This document shows, in pieces, positions 31,491 to 40,375 of a DNA stretch of 64,000 nt. Within the stretch, counting starts at the first letter, position 1. The number at the start of each line of letters is the position of its first letter. Under the pieces are notes generated by a model. That model saw only the letters and a program-made list of their open reading frames with translations, made no database searches and was not told where the DNA came from. Made by a program: the position numbers and the translations under genes. The DNA comes from Allobrachymonas sp. Lineage in GTDB: Bacteria > Pseudomonadota > Gammaproteobacteria > Burkholderiales > Burkholderiaceae_C. The stretch lies in assembly GCA_030529505.1 (NCBI GenBank), contig JAUMWT010000007.1:33228-97227 (forward strand). The letters are read 5' to 3'.

Positions 31491-31577
31491 ATGATGGGCT
31501 TTGACATGATGCCGCTGCTGCTGCCAATGCCGCAAGGGCGAGCCTTGCCAGCGATGACGCAGGCCGTCTGGAAATAA
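31491..31577 (+). CDS. Candidate 28-residue small ORF between nuoL and nuoM
   Basis: Starts ATGATG, preceded by TAGGAGAAACGAGAAAA, and ends TAA, 16 bp before the nuoM start. The peptide begins MMGFDMMPLLLPMPQ and ends AMTQAVWK. Its leader resembles the one in front of nuoM (GGGGAGAAAAATAA), so it could be a partial duplication of the nuoM translation start or a real small protein. Composition is Met/Leu/Pro-rich with no recognised domain. Confidence 0.35.
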   Translation: MMGFDMMPLLLPMPQGRALPAMTQAVWK

Positions 31578-31593
31578 TCGGGGAGAAAAATAA

Positions 31594-33066
31594 ATGGGAC
31601 TCTTGAGCTTATTGATCTGGGCGCCAATCTTTGCCGGCTTTGTCATCGTGGCGTTTTCCGGGCAGCGATATGTGCCGGTTGTGCGCTGGGGGGCGCTGCT
31701 GGCATCCATCGTGCTGTTCATCTTGTCGGTGATGGTGTATGCGGACTTCGACAATGCGCAGGCCGGCATGCAGTTCGTGGAATTTGCGCCGTGGATTCCC
31801 TCCATCAACAGCAATTACCACCTGGGCGTTGACGGCCTGTCGCTGTGGCTGGTGCTGCTCAACACCTTCATCACCGTGCTGGTGGTGATTGCCTGCTGGA
31901 ACATCGACTACCGACTGAACCAGTTCATGGGCGCGCTGCTGGCGCTGGCCGGTTTGGTCAACGGCACCTTCCTGGTGCAGGATGCGCTGCTGTTCTACGT
32001 CTTTTTCGAAGCCACGCTGGTGCCCATGTACATCATCATCGGCATCTGGGGCGGGCCGCGCAAAATCTATTCGGCCTTCAAGTTCTTCCTTTACACCTTC
32101 ATGGGCTCGCTCTTCATGATGGTGGCCATGGCCTATCTGTACACGGCCTCGGGCAACAGCTTCGACATCGCCACCTGGCAAAACCTGCCCATTGGCCGCA
32201 CGGCGCAAACCTTTTTGCTGTTTGCCTTTGTGGCCGCCTTTGGCGTGAAGCTGCCCATGTGGCCGTTGCACACCTGGCTGCCCGATGTGCACGTGGAAGC
32301 GCCCACAGGCGGCTCGGCCGTGCTGGCGTCCATCATGCTCAAGCTCGGCGGCTACGGCTTCTTGCGCTTTGCCCTGCCGATTGCGCCCGATGCTTCGCGC
32401 GAATGGGCCTGGCTCATCATCGCCCTGTCGCTGGTGGCCATCATCTACATCGGTCTGGTGGCGCTGGTGCAGCAAGACATGAAAAAGCTCGTGGCCTACT
32501 CCTCGGTGGCGCACATGGGTTACGTTACGCTGGGCATGTTTGTTTTCAGTGCCGAAGGCATTGCCGGTTCGGTGCTGCAGATGCTGGGCCACGGCCTGGT
32601 GTCACCCGGCCTTTTCCTCTGCGTGGGCGTGCTGTACGAGCGCGTGCATTCGCGCCAGATCGCCGATTACGGCGGTGTCACCAACGTCATGCCGCGTTTT
32701 GCCGCACTGGCCATGCTCTTTGCCTTCGGCAACTTCGGCGTGCCGGGCACGGCAGGCTTTGTGGGAGAGTGGACGGTGATCATCGCTGCCGTCAAGGCCA
32801 ACTTCTGGGTGGGCTTGGCCGCGGCCACCTCGCTGATTCTGGCGGCGGCCTACACCCTGTGGATGATGCAGCGCGTCTTCTTGGGGCCGGTGGGCAATGA
32901 CAATGTGCGGGCGCTGAAGGAAATCAATCTGCGCGAAACGGTGTTTCTCGTCATTCTGGGTCTTTCCGTGCTGGGCATGGGCGTGTATCCCAAGCCGATC
33001 ACGGATGCCATGAGCGCATCGGTTGAAAAACTGGTGCAGCACGTGGCCACTTCCAAACTGCAATAA
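31594..33066 (+). CDS. nuoM: NADH-quinone oxidoreductase subunit M
   Basis: Antiporter-like proton-pumping membrane subunit, 490 residues, about 14 TM helices. Key motifs are FYVFFEATLVPMYIIIGIWG (TM5 Glu), FGVKLPMWPLHTWLPDVHVE (TM7 Lys), APTGGSAVLASIMLKLGGYG, QQDMKKLVAYSSVAHMGYV and FGVPGTAGFVGEW. The ribosome-binding site is GGGGAGAAAAATAA. Confidence 0.97.
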   Translation: MGLLSLLIWAPIFAGFVIVAFSGQRYVPVVRWGALLASIVLFILSVMVYADFDNAQAGMQFVEFAPWIPSINSNYHLGVDGLSLWLVLLNTFITVLVVIACWNIDYRLNQFMGALLALAGLVNGTFLVQDALLFYVFFEATLVPMYIIIGIWGGPRKIYSAFKFFLYTFMGSLFMMVAMAYLYTASGNSFDIATWQNLPIGRTAQTFLLFAFVAAFGVKLPMWPLHTWLPDVHVEAPTGGSAVLASIMLKLGGYGFLRFALPIAPDASREWAWLIIALSLVAIIYIGLVALVQQDMKKLVAYSSVAHMGYVTLGMFVFSAEGIAGSVLQMLGHGLVSPGLFLCVGVLYERVHSRQIADYGGVTNVMPRFAALAMLFAFGNFGVPGTAGFVGEWTVIIAAVKANFWVGLAAATSLILAAAYTLWMMQRVFLGPVGNDNVRALKEINLRETVFLVILGLSVLGMGVYPKPITDAMSASVEKLVQHVATSKLQ

Positions 33067-33075
33067 GGGCAGGGC

Positions 33076-34596
33076 ATGATCGACGCAACGAGCTGGGCCG
33101 TGATCGCGCCGGAAGTGGCGCTGCTGAGCATGGCCTGCCTGATAACGCTGGCGGACTTGTGGGTGCGCAGCCCGCGCCGCGCCGCAACGTATTGGCTCAC
33201 GCAAGCCACGCTGCTGCTGCTGGCCCTGTGGCAGGCGCGCTATGCCTTTGCGCTGTTGCCGCCAGCAGCCGCCAAAACGGCCTATTGGGGCTTTGGCAAT
33301 ATGGCGTTGGCCGATGCCTTAGGCAGCACCCTCAAGTGCATGGCCACCCTGGCCCTGATGGCCACGCTGGTGTATGCGCGGCCTTATGCGGCGCAGCGCG
33401 GCATGCTGCAGCGCGGCGGTGAGTTGTTCACGCTCTCGCTGTTTGGCCTGCTGGGCATTTACATCATGGCGTCGGGCAACCACTTTTTGCTGATCTATCT
33501 GGGTCTGGAAATGACCAGCCTGGCCAGCTTTGCCCTGGTGGCCCTGTGGCGCAACAACAGCCTGGCCGCCGAAGCAGGCATGAAGTATTTCATCCTCGGT
33601 GCGCTGGCATCGGGCTTTTTGCTTTATGGCTTGTCGATGGTGTACGGGGCCACAGGCACCATGTATCTGTCGCAAGTGCTGCTGCAAACCATGCAGCAGG
33701 CCGCGCAAACGCCCGTGCTGATGCTGGGACTGGTGTTCATCGTGGCAGGGCTGGCCTTCAAACTGGGGGCCGTGCCGTTTCACATGTGGATACCCGACGT
33801 TTACCAGGGCGCGCCCACGGCGGCCAGCCTGTTCGTGGCCACGGCGCCCAAGCTGGGCGTGTTTGCCGTGCTGCTGCGTTTGCTGGTGGGCGGCCTGCTG
33901 GATTTGGCGCCGCACTGGCAGTTGATGATGGTGGTGCTGGGCGTATGCTCCTTGCTCGTGGGCAACCTGGCGGCCATCATGCAAAGCAATCTCAAGCGCA
34001 TGCTGGCCTATTCCACCATCGCGCAAAACGGCTTCATGCTGCTGGTGTTTGCCGTCAGCCACGTGCATGGCAACAACCACCTGGTGCTTGAGGCCATGTC
34101 GGCCAGCCTGTTCTACCTGATCGGCTACGTGCTGGCCGCGGCTGCGGCCTTCGGCCTGCTCATGCTGCTCTCGCGCGAAGGCTTCGAGTGCGAGAACCTG
34201 CAAGACCTGAGCGGCCTCAACCGCCGCTATCCGCTGTATGCGGGCATCATGAGCCTGAGCATGCTCTCGCTGGCGGGCGTGCCACTCACGGTGGGCTTTT
34301 ACGGCAAGTTTCGCGTGATTCAGGTGCTGCTGGCGGCGCAAACGCCGCTGCACACCATCCTGGCGGTGTTTGCCGTGCTCACTTCGGTCATCGGGGCGTT
34401 TTATTACCTGCGCGTGATCAAGACCATGTACTTTGATGCCGAGCAAACACCGGCCGACGTGCCGCTGGCCGGGCGCTACGACGCGCACGCGGTGCTGAGC
34501 TTGAACGGCGCCTTGCTGCTGGTGCTAGGCGTGCTGCCAGCCGGCCTGCTGCGCCTGTGCGAGCTGGTGGTGCGCCACATGAGCGGCATCAGCTGA
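33076..34596 (+). CDS. nuoN: NADH-quinone oxidoreductase subunit N
   Basis: Third antiporter-like subunit, 506 residues. Conserved FLLIYLGLEMTSLASFALVA, AAEAGMKYFILGALASGFLL, AFKLGAVPFHMWIPDVYQGA and QSNLKRMLAYSTIAQNGFML. Last gene of the operon, 9 bp after nuoM. The Nudix gene follows on the same strand after about 150 bp without an obvious terminator. Confidence 0.96.
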   Translation: MIDATSWAVIAPEVALLSMACLITLADLWVRSPRRAATYWLTQATLLLLALWQARYAFALLPPAAAKTAYWGFGNMALADALGSTLKCMATLALMATLVYARPYAAQRGMLQRGGELFTLSLFGLLGIYIMASGNHFLLIYLGLEMTSLASFALVALWRNNSLAAEAGMKYFILGALASGFLLYGLSMVYGATGTMYLSQVLLQTMQQAAQTPVLMLGLVFIVAGLAFKLGAVPFHMWIPDVYQGAPTAASLFVATAPKLGVFAVLLRLLVGGLLDLAPHWQLMMVVLGVCSLLVGNLAAIMQSNLKRMLAYSTIAQNGFMLLVFAVSHVHGNNHLVLEAMSASLFYLIGYVLAAAAAFGLLMLLSREGFECENLQDLSGLNRRYPLYAGIMSLSMLSLAGVPLTVGFYGKFRVIQVLLAAQTPLHTILAVFAVLTSVIGAFYYLRVIKTMYFDAEQTPADVPLAGRYDAHAVLSLNGALLLVLGVLPAGLLRLCELVVRHMSGIS

Positions 34597-34749
34597 TCAA
34601 GCAGGGCCAGCCGCTGCCCACATGGCACGGGTGGCTTGGTTCCAACGGCCATTGCGGCATGGATGGCATCAGCCGCATTGGCCCGCATCGACTGACCCGG
34701 CGTGCGTCTCATGCCGCGGCCCAACACAGAACAAGCAAACCCCCAGAGC

Positions 34750-35373
34750 ATGAACCAACCCTTTCTCATTCCTCCCTTGCCGCAAACGCTCGAACCGCAG
34801 CCGGCTGATCTGGCCGAACAGGCGCTGCGAAGCGAAGCCGTTTTTCGCGGCCATTTCTTGCAGGTGTGGCGCGATGCGGTGAAGCTGCCCAGCGGTGAAA
34901 CGGCCGGGCGTGAATACGTGCGCCACCCCGGTGCAGTCGTCATCGTGGCGGCCCTGCCCGATGGCCGCTACCTGATCGAATACCAATACCGCCACCCCGT
35001 GGGCCGCGCGATGCTCGAATTCCCTGCGGGCAAAATCGACGCTGGCGAGCCGAGTCTCGCCAGCGCCCAACGCGAACTGCGCGAAGAAACCGGCTTTGTG
35101 GCCCGGCAATGGGCACTGGCCGGGGTGATGCACAACTGCATCGGCTATTCCGACGAACACATCGACATCTGGTTTGCGCGCGATCTGCAATTCGTGGGCC
35201 AGGCGCTGGATGCGGGCGAAGCCCTGCGCCTGTATGCCGCCAGCCTGGATGATTTGCTGCAACGCACCCAGCGCGGCGAGCTGACCGATGCCAAAACCCT
35301 CACAGCCTTGCTGTGGCTGCAACAGGCCGAGCAGGGCGCTTGGCCCTTGCAGTGGCAAGACTTGGATGGATAA
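34750..35373 (+). CDS. Nudix hydrolase, ADP-ribose-pyrophosphatase-like
   Basis: 207 residues. The Nudix box is exact: GKIDAGEPSLASAQRELREE, continuing TGF, which fits Gx5Ex7REUXEEXGU. Upstream EYQYRHPVGRAMLEFPAGKI is typical of the ADP-sugar pyrophosphatase subfamily. Likely hydrolyses ADP-ribose or a related sugar nucleotide in the cytoplasm. The ATG at 34750 (MNQPFLIPPLPQ) is preferred to 34702. Confidence 0.87.
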   Translation: MNQPFLIPPLPQTLEPQPADLAEQALRSEAVFRGHFLQVWRDAVKLPSGETAGREYVRHPGAVVIVAALPDGRYLIEYQYRHPVGRAMLEFPAGKIDAGEPSLASAQRELREETGFVARQWALAGVMHNCIGYSDEHIDIWFARDLQFVGQALDAGEALRLYAASLDDLLQRTQRGELTDAKTLTALLWLQQAEQGAWPLQWQDLDG

Positions 35374-35441
35374 ACGCATCCATCAGTTGAGGGGATTTTG
35401 CTGAGCAGGGCAGCGCAAACGCAACGCCGCCCAACACCGCC

Positions 35442-36437
35442 TCATCGCTCCTGCTGTCCCAGCGCCGCTTGCAACACGGTATCTACCGTACGCTGCACGG
35501 CCGCATCCACATCCTCGGCATCGCAAGCCACCACCTGCCGCTGCGGCATGCTGCGCAGCCAGGTGATTTGGCGCTTGGCCAGTTGGCGCGTGGCGGCAAT
35601 GGCCTTGTCGCGCCATTGGGGCAACGGCTCGTTGTTGTCCAGCGCCTGCCAGGCTTGGCGGTAACCCACGCTGCGTAGCGCCGGCAGGTCGGCGTTCAGA
35701 TCGGCACGTTGGCGCAGGGCTTGCACTTCGTCGATGAAGCCTTGGGCCAGCATGGCATCAAACCGTTGGGCGATGCGAGCGTGCAGCCAGGCGCGGTCGT
35801 TCGGCTCCAGCGAGAGCAACAGATTGGGCGGCGTGGCGGGCAGAGCTTGCGTGCCTTGGGCGTGCCAGTGGCTCATGGGCTGGCCGCTGGCGCGCCACAC
35901 CTCCAGCGCGCGGCCAATGCGCTGGCTGTCGTTGGGCTTCAAGCGGACGGCCGTTTCGGGGTCGATGCGGGCCAGTTCGGCATGCAGAGCGGGCCAGCCG
36001 CGCTCGGCCGCTTCGGCCAGCACCTGGGCGCGCAGGGCAGGGTCGGTTTCGGGTAGGTCGCTCAAGCCCTCGAATAGGGCCTTGAAGTAGAGCATGGTGC
36101 CGCCCACCAGCAGGGGCAAGTGGCCGCGCTGGCGGATGGTGGTGATCAGCTCGCGGGCATCGCGCGCAAACTGGGCAGCGCTATAGCTCTGGGCGGGGTC
36201 GATGATGTCGATCAGGTGGTGCGGCACCGCCGCACGCTCGGCGGTGCTGGGCTTGGCCGTGCCAATGTCCATGCCACGGTAGACCAGGGCCGAATCCACG
36301 CTGATGATTTCGGCCTGCAAGCTCCAGCGTTGCTGCACGTGCTGCGCCAGGTGCAGGGCGGCGGCCGATTTGCCACTGGCCGTGGGGCCGGCCAGCGCGA
36401 TCAGGGGCAGGGCGTTGGGCGCAAATGGGGATGGCAT
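35442..36437 (-). CDS. miaA: tRNA dimethylallyltransferase
   Basis: Transfers a dimethylallyl group to A37 of tRNAs that read codons starting with U. 331 residues. P-loop [11 protein letters not shown] near 17-27, [56 protein letters not shown] and, near the C-terminus, [15 protein letters not shown]. It is convergent with the Nudix gene and divergent from rng. The 246 bp before the rng start hold no gene. Confidence 0.96.
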   Translation of the reverse strand: MPSPFAPNALPLIALAGPTASGKSAAALHLAQHVQQRWSLQAEIISVDSALVYRGMDIGTAKPSTAERAAVPHHLIDIIDPAQSYSAAQFARDARELITTIRQRGHLPLLVGGTMLYFKALFEGLSDLPETDPALRAQVLAEAAERGWPALHAELARIDPETAVRLKPNDSQRIGRALEVWRASGQPMSHWHAQGTQALPATPPNLLLSLEPNDRAWLHARIAQRFDAMLAQGFIDEVQALRQRADLNADLPALRSVGYRQAWQALDNNEPLPQWRDKAIAATRQLAKRQITWLRSMPQRQVVACDAEDVDAAVQRTVDTVLQAALGQQER

Positions 36438-36683
36438 GGCCGGATTGTCGTTCGTTGCGGTGGTGGCGCATCAAAAACAGTGTGAGCAGGCCCGCGGGCT
36501 GCCGCCTTTTTGCCGCCTTGTGGCAGGCAGCAAAGAGCATGGCTGTTCCTTGCAATTGCAGGACCATGGAAAGTGCTATGAGCCAAGGGTATGCCGGGGC
36601 GACACGATGATACGTGCGGATAGCGGCTCCGCGACAAACAAGCGGAGATGGCAGGGCAGGGGATTGGAGCGAGAATAAGCGCC

Positions 36684-38177
36684 ATGCAGCAAGAAATTCT
36701 CATCAACTGGTCGCCCCAGGAAGCGCGCGCCGCCGTGGTGGAGCAGGGCGTGGTGCAAGAAGTCCACATCGAACGCGCCTTGCAGCGCGGGCTGGTGGGC
36801 AATATCTATCTGGGCAAGGTCATGCGCGTGTTGCCGGGCATGCAGTCGGCTTTTGTCGATATCGGGCTGGATCGCTCGGCCTTTTTGCACGTGGCCGATG
36901 TGCCGCAGCCAGCCGCTGCGCCCAGCGCTGTGGGTGAAGAGCCGCCACCGCCCAAGCCGATTGAGCACATGGTGTTCGAGGGGCAAACGCTTATGGTGCA
37001 AGTCATCAAAGACCCGCTGGGCAGCAAGGGCGCGCGGCTGTCGGCCCAGATCAGCATCGCCGGGCGCATGCTGGTGCTGCTGCCGCAGGGCGATGGCGTG
37101 GGCGTTTCGCAAAAAATCGACCTGGAGCAGCGCGAAGCCATCCGCCAGCGCGTGCTGGATGTGCTGGCGGCCCAGCGCACCAGCGGCCAGGGCCTGCCCG
37201 CCTGCGGCTACATCGTGCGCACCAATGCCGAAGACGCCAGCGAGGCCGAGCTGCTGCGCGACATGCAATACCTGCACACCACCTGGGCGGGCATCAAGGA
37301 TGCGAGCTTGCGCCAGGCCGCGCCAGCCCTGCTGCACCAGGACTTGAACCTGCTGCAGCGCGTGCTGCGCGACATGGTGGACGAGTGTGTGCAAAGCATC
37401 CGCATCGATTCGCGCGAGCAGCATGCGGCGCTGCTCGAGTTTGCGCAAACCTATATGCCCGACACCGTTGCCCGCATCGAGCACTACGCGGGCGAGCGGC
37501 CCATCTTCGATCTGTTTGCCATCGACGAAGAAATCACGCGCGCGCTGGGCAGCCGGGTGGGTTTGAAATCGGGCGGCTATCTGGTGATTGACCAGACCGA
37601 GGCGCTCACCACCATCGACGTGAACACCGGCGGCTTTGTGGGCGCGCGCAATTTCGATGAAACCATTTTCAAAACCAACCTCGAAGCCGCCCAGGCCATT
37701 GCCCGCCAGCTGCGGCTGCGCAATCTGGGCGGCATCATCATCGTTGACTTCATCGACATGAGCCTGCCCGAGCACCAGCAGGCCGTGCTGGCCGAGTTGC
37801 ACAAGCAGTTGCAGCGCGACCGCATCAAAACCGTGGTGGGCGAATTTTCTTCTCTGGGCCTGCTGGAGATGACGCGCAAACGCACGCGCGAATCGCTGGC
37901 ACGCGTGCTGTGCGAGCCGTGTGCGGCCTGCGGCGGGCGCGGCCGGCTCAAAACCGCACGCAGCGTGGTGTACGACATCCTGCGCGAAGTCTTGCGCGAA
38001 GCCCGCCAGTTCAACCCGCAAGAAATCCGCGTGATCGCCGCCCCTGCCGTGATCGACCTGCTACTGGACGAAGAAAGCCAGCACCTGGCTGCGCTGGGCG
38101 AATTCATTGCCAAACCCATCGCCCTGCGGGCCGACAGCAGCCTCTCGCAAGAGCAGTACGACATCGTGCTGTTTTGA
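36684..38177 (+). CDS. rng: Ribonuclease G
   Basis: Single-strand endoribonuclease of the RNase E/G family; matures the 16S rRNA 5' end and takes part in mRNA decay. 497 residues. An N-terminal S1 domain (GNIYLGKVMRVLPGMQSAFV...LHVADV) is followed by the catalytic DNase-I-like subdomain. The metal-binding aspartates are in TTIDVNTGGF and IIVDFIDM. The Zn-link CEPCAACGGRGR follows. It lacks the long RNase E scaffold, hence G rather than E. ATG 36684 (MQQEILINW) follows GGAGCGAGAATAAGC; 36648 is a weaker start. Confidence 0.93.
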   Translation: MQQEILINWSPQEARAAVVEQGVVQEVHIERALQRGLVGNIYLGKVMRVLPGMQSAFVDIGLDRSAFLHVADVPQPAAAPSAVGEEPPPPKPIEHMVFEGQTLMVQVIKDPLGSKGARLSAQISIAGRMLVLLPQGDGVGVSQKIDLEQREAIRQRVLDVLAAQRTSGQGLPACGYIVRTNAEDASEAELLRDMQYLHTTWAGIKDASLRQAAPALLHQDLNLLQRVLRDMVDECVQSIRIDSREQHAALLEFAQTYMPDTVARIEHYAGERPIFDLFAIDEEITRALGSRVGLKSGGYLVIDQTEALTTIDVNTGGFVGARNFDETIFKTNLEAAQAIARQLRLRNLGGIIIVDFIDMSLPEHQQAVLAELHKQLQRDRIKTVVGEFSSLGLLEMTRKRTRESLARVLCEPCAACGGRGRLKTARSVVYDILREVLREARQFNPQEIRVIAAPAVIDLLLDEESQHLAALGEFIAKPIALRADSSLSQEQYDIVLF

Positions 38178-38407
38178 ATGCGGGGTGCAAGGCGCCACCG
38201 GGCGTTTGTTGCCCAGGGTGCGCCGCTTGCCCGCCTGCCGCGGCTCTGCTCCTGTGCAGGGGGTTGAGGCGCTTCAACCCGCAATGGCCTGGTGCGCTTT
38301 CGGCGTATTTTTTGGGTGGGTGTTTGGCTCGCCTGCAACTCGGTACGTGATTCGGTTGCTTTCCAAACGGGTACTTACCCTAGAAATGGCGACGATGCAG
38401 CAGTAAA

Positions 38408-38438
38408 TGACAACTTTTTGTGCGAATATAAGTAAAAT
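38408..38438 (+). promoter_or_regulatory. Possible promoter of the chemosensory locus
   Basis: TGACAA (38408-38413), a 19-base spacer and TAAAAT (38433-38438) in an AT-rich island, overlapping the inverted repeat. A similar AGTAAAATT box precedes the next regulator gene (39904). Spacing is longer than ideal, so this is tentative. Confidence 0.3.
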
Positions 38439-38448
38439 TGCACAAAAA
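38415..38448. promoter_or_regulatory. Inverted repeat, possible operator, upstream of the pilG-like gene
   Basis: Perfect 9-bp arms TTTTTGTGC (38415-38423) and GCACAAAAA (38440-38448) separated by 16 bases. The arms flank the putative -10 box about 100 bp before the pilG-like ATG. This arrangement suits a dimeric regulator; none is identified. Confidence 0.4.
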
Positions 38449-38544
38449 CACATAGAATTACCTTTGGATACATAGAGGCTGCTTCAACGTGACCGTGCCA
38501 GCAGTACGAGTACGGATCGGTTCATCGGATACACAAGGGCCAGT

Positions 38545-39510
38545 ATGGTTGACACACCTGACTCTGCAACAGAATCGCAGCAGACGCTGCGGCTCCTGGT
38601 CAAAGGCTTTGCGGGCTTTGACCAGCGCCTGCTTGACGGCGTGGTCAAGCTTTCCAAGCGGCGCAACCCGGCACTCGAATTGGTCGATGCCGTCACGGCT
38701 GCGGGGGTGGACGTCGTCATGGTCGATGGCAAAGACGCGCAAGCCGTGGCCTGGGCGCACAGCCAGCAAACCTGGCTGGCCGGGCAGGCCGTGGTGTGGG
38801 TGGATGCCGAGCACGAACTGCCCGCCAGCCACACCGGGCTCAAGCGCCCCGTGCAGTGGACGAATCTGCCCGTCATCCTGTCGCGGGCGATGGACGATGC
38901 GGCCCATCTCGCAGGGCATGCAGCCGCAGGCTCTGCAGCTGCGGCAGCCGGGGCAAATGCTTCCTCCGGCGCGGCTTCTGCTCCAGCATCTGCATCTGAC
39001 AAGCAATGTCTGGCCGCTGCCGCAGCACGGCTGGAGGCGGGCGCGCATTCTCAGCAGGCATCAGCGGCTCACACCGTGGCGGCACCAGCTGCCGAGCCGG
39101 TGGCTCATGCGCCTGGCATCTCGCCCAAGATTCTGGTGGTGGATGACAGCGCCGCCGTGCGCGGGCACCTGGAATCGGCGCTCAAAGCCGTGGGTTACGA
39201 GGTGACTGCCGTGGACAGCGGCGAAGCCGCCATCATGGCCGTGGGCGCGCGGCCCTATGCCTGCATCCTGATGGACGTGCTCATGCCCGGCATCGACGGC
39301 TACGAAGCCTGCCGCAAGATCAAGGCCATGCCGCTGAATGGGCGCGGCGTGCGGCCAGCCATCGTCATGCTTACCAGCAAATCCTCGCCGTTCGACCGCA
39401 TCCGCGGCAAGATGGCCGGTTGCGATGCCTACCTGACCAAGCCGGTGCAGCGTTCGCACCTGATGCAGGTGCTGGCCGAGCATTGCTTCAAGCATTTGAC
39501 AGCGGCCTGA
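38545..39510 (+). CDS. PilG-like response regulator with extra N-terminal domain
   Basis: 321 residues. The C-terminal receiver (about 193-315) is complete: acidic pair Asp200-Asp201 in ILVVDDSAAVR, phosphoacceptor Asp244 in CILMDVLMPG, switch Thr in VMLTSKSS and Lys299 in YLTKPV. Residues 1-120 form a separate alpha/beta-like domain that I do not recognise. An Ala/Ser-rich linker (about 121-190) joins the two. Receiver type and position at the head of a PilG-PilH-PilI-PilJ-ChpA order suggest the PilG role in type IV pilus/twitching signalling. AAGGG lies five bases before the ATG. Confidence 0.8.
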   Translation: MVDTPDSATESQQTLRLLVKGFAGFDQRLLDGVVKLSKRRNPALELVDAVTAAGVDVVMVDGKDAQAVAWAHSQQTWLAGQAVVWVDAEHELPASHTGLKRPVQWTNLPVILSRAMDDAAHLAGHAAAGSAAAAAGANASSGAASAPASASDKQCLAAAAARLEAGAHSQQASAAHTVAAPAAEPVAHAPGISPKILVVDDSAAVRGHLESALKAVGYEVTAVDSGEAAIMAVGARPYACILMDVLMPGIDGYEACRKIKAMPLNGRGVRPAIVMLTSKSSPFDRIRGKMAGCDAYLTKPVQRSHLMQVLAEHCFKHLTAA

Positions 39511-39663
39511 GAAGCCGTTCAAAACTTCCTCGCGTGCGCTTTTGAGCGATGGTTGTGAGCGGGTCTGCTGCCTTGTCAATCTTGTCAATGGCACAGCCCC
39601 TTTGGCTTCCATCTCCAATCGCCCCATCTCCAATCGCCTCACGAAGAGGTTTTGAACAGGCTC
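39510..39663 (+). repeat. Palindromic MITE-like element, copy C
   Basis: 154 bp, a shortened and more diverged copy. The left end AGAAGCCGTTCAAAACTTCC begins on the last base of the pilG-like stop codon. The right end is TTTTGAACAGGCTCC. CATCTCCAATCGCC is duplicated in tandem near the right end. Following bases up to about 39776 may be another decayed copy, too diverged to call. Confidence 0.7.
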
Positions 39664-39845
39664 CAAGCCTTCCTGTGGCGCACGGGCGCTGCGCCGCGCA
39701 CTCGAATGGCGCTTCGCACTCCCACTTCCCCGCTCCTGCCCAGTCGGCTCGCCTTGGAGTCATGCGCAGGCTCTGAGGGGGTCGTAAAACGTCAAAGTCC
39801 CGGCAAAGCTGTTCGGGGGCTGGTGCCCAGGCGGTGATGCGACAG

Positions 39846-39868
39846 TTATGCAACACTTTGTTGCATAA
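39846..39868. promoter_or_regulatory. Perfect inverted repeat upstream of the pilH-like gene
   Basis: Arms TTATGCAACA (39846-39855) and TGTTGCATAA (39859-39868) with a 3-base centre, about 95 bp before the pilH-like ATG and just upstream of promoter-like boxes. The near-symmetric centre fits a protein-binding operator better than a terminator, as no T-run follows. Confidence 0.45.
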
Positions 39869-39878
39869 ACCCCTTAAA

Positions 39879-39909
39879 TTGTTTCAGGATTACCAAATTT
39901 TAGTAAAAT
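39879..39909 (+). promoter_or_regulatory. Possible promoter of the pilH-like gene
   Basis: TTGTTT (39879-39884), a 19-base spacer and TAAAAT (39904-39909) in an AT-rich stretch. The -10 context TAGTAAAATT resembles that before the pilG-like gene. Tentative. Confidence 0.3.
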
Positions 39910-39961
39910 TCCTGCTCATTTTGTAATAACTCCAATGATCTGATTGTTGAGGAGATGAATC

Positions 39962-40324
39962 ATGTCGCGAAATGTATTGGTGGTTGATGACAGCAGCGTT
40001 GATCGCAGCCGCATGGAAAAACTGATGAACGATGCCGGTTACCTGGTGAGCGCCGCCGTCAATGGCTCGCAGGCCATGGAAATGGCCAAGCGCATCAAGC
40101 CCGACCTGATCCTGATGGACGTGAACATGCCCGAAATGGACGGTTTTGCCGCCACGCGCAATCTGCGCAGCGATCCCGAAACCAAAGAAATTCCGGTCAT
40201 TCTGGTCACTGCCAAAGACCAAAAGGCCGACAAAGCCTGGGGCCAGATGCTGGGCGCCAAGGGCTACGTCACCAAGCCCTATACCGACGAGCAAGTGCTC
40301 AGCGCCGTGCGCGGCGTGATTTGA
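39962..40324 (+). CDS. PilH-like stand-alone response regulator
   Basis: 120 residues, a single receiver domain without an output module. Acidic pocket VLVVDDSSVDR (Asp9-Asp10), phosphoacceptor Asp53 in LILMDVNMPEMDG, VTAKD and Lys105 in YVTKPY. In the Pil-Chp pathway PilH acts with or as a phosphate sink for PilG beside ChpA. The ribosome-binding site GAGGAGATGAATC is strong. Confidence 0.85.
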   Translation: MSRNVLVVDDSSVDRSRMEKLMNDAGYLVSAAVNGSQAMEMAKRIKPDLILMDVNMPEMDGFAATRNLRSDPETKEIPVILVTAKDQKADKAWGQMLGAKGYVTKPYTDEQVLSAVRGVI

Positions 40325-40375
40325 GCCACAGGCAGCGTGGCGTAACAAACGGGACTTGAACAAGAGCGGCGAGAG

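Larger units (their letters stand above)
38178..38544. other. Intergenic region rng / pilG-like gene
   Basis: 367 bp. The left part holds a near-perfect 20-base hairpin (GGGTTGAGGC/GCTTCAACCC, 38261-38280) without a T-run. The right part (38390-38480) is strikingly AT-rich for this genome and contains the inverted repeat and promoter-like boxes listed separately. No gene is supported. Confidence 0.5.

Noticed and set aside
38257-38280. Hairpin GGGTTGAGGC/GCTTCAACCC as an rng terminator
   Set aside because: The stem is good but no T-run follows, so it is not called an intrinsic terminator.
39664-39776. A further copy of the repeat family right after copy C
   Set aside because: Ends in GCAGGCTCT and has some matching words, but the centre and left end could not be aligned, so it is not listed as a copy.
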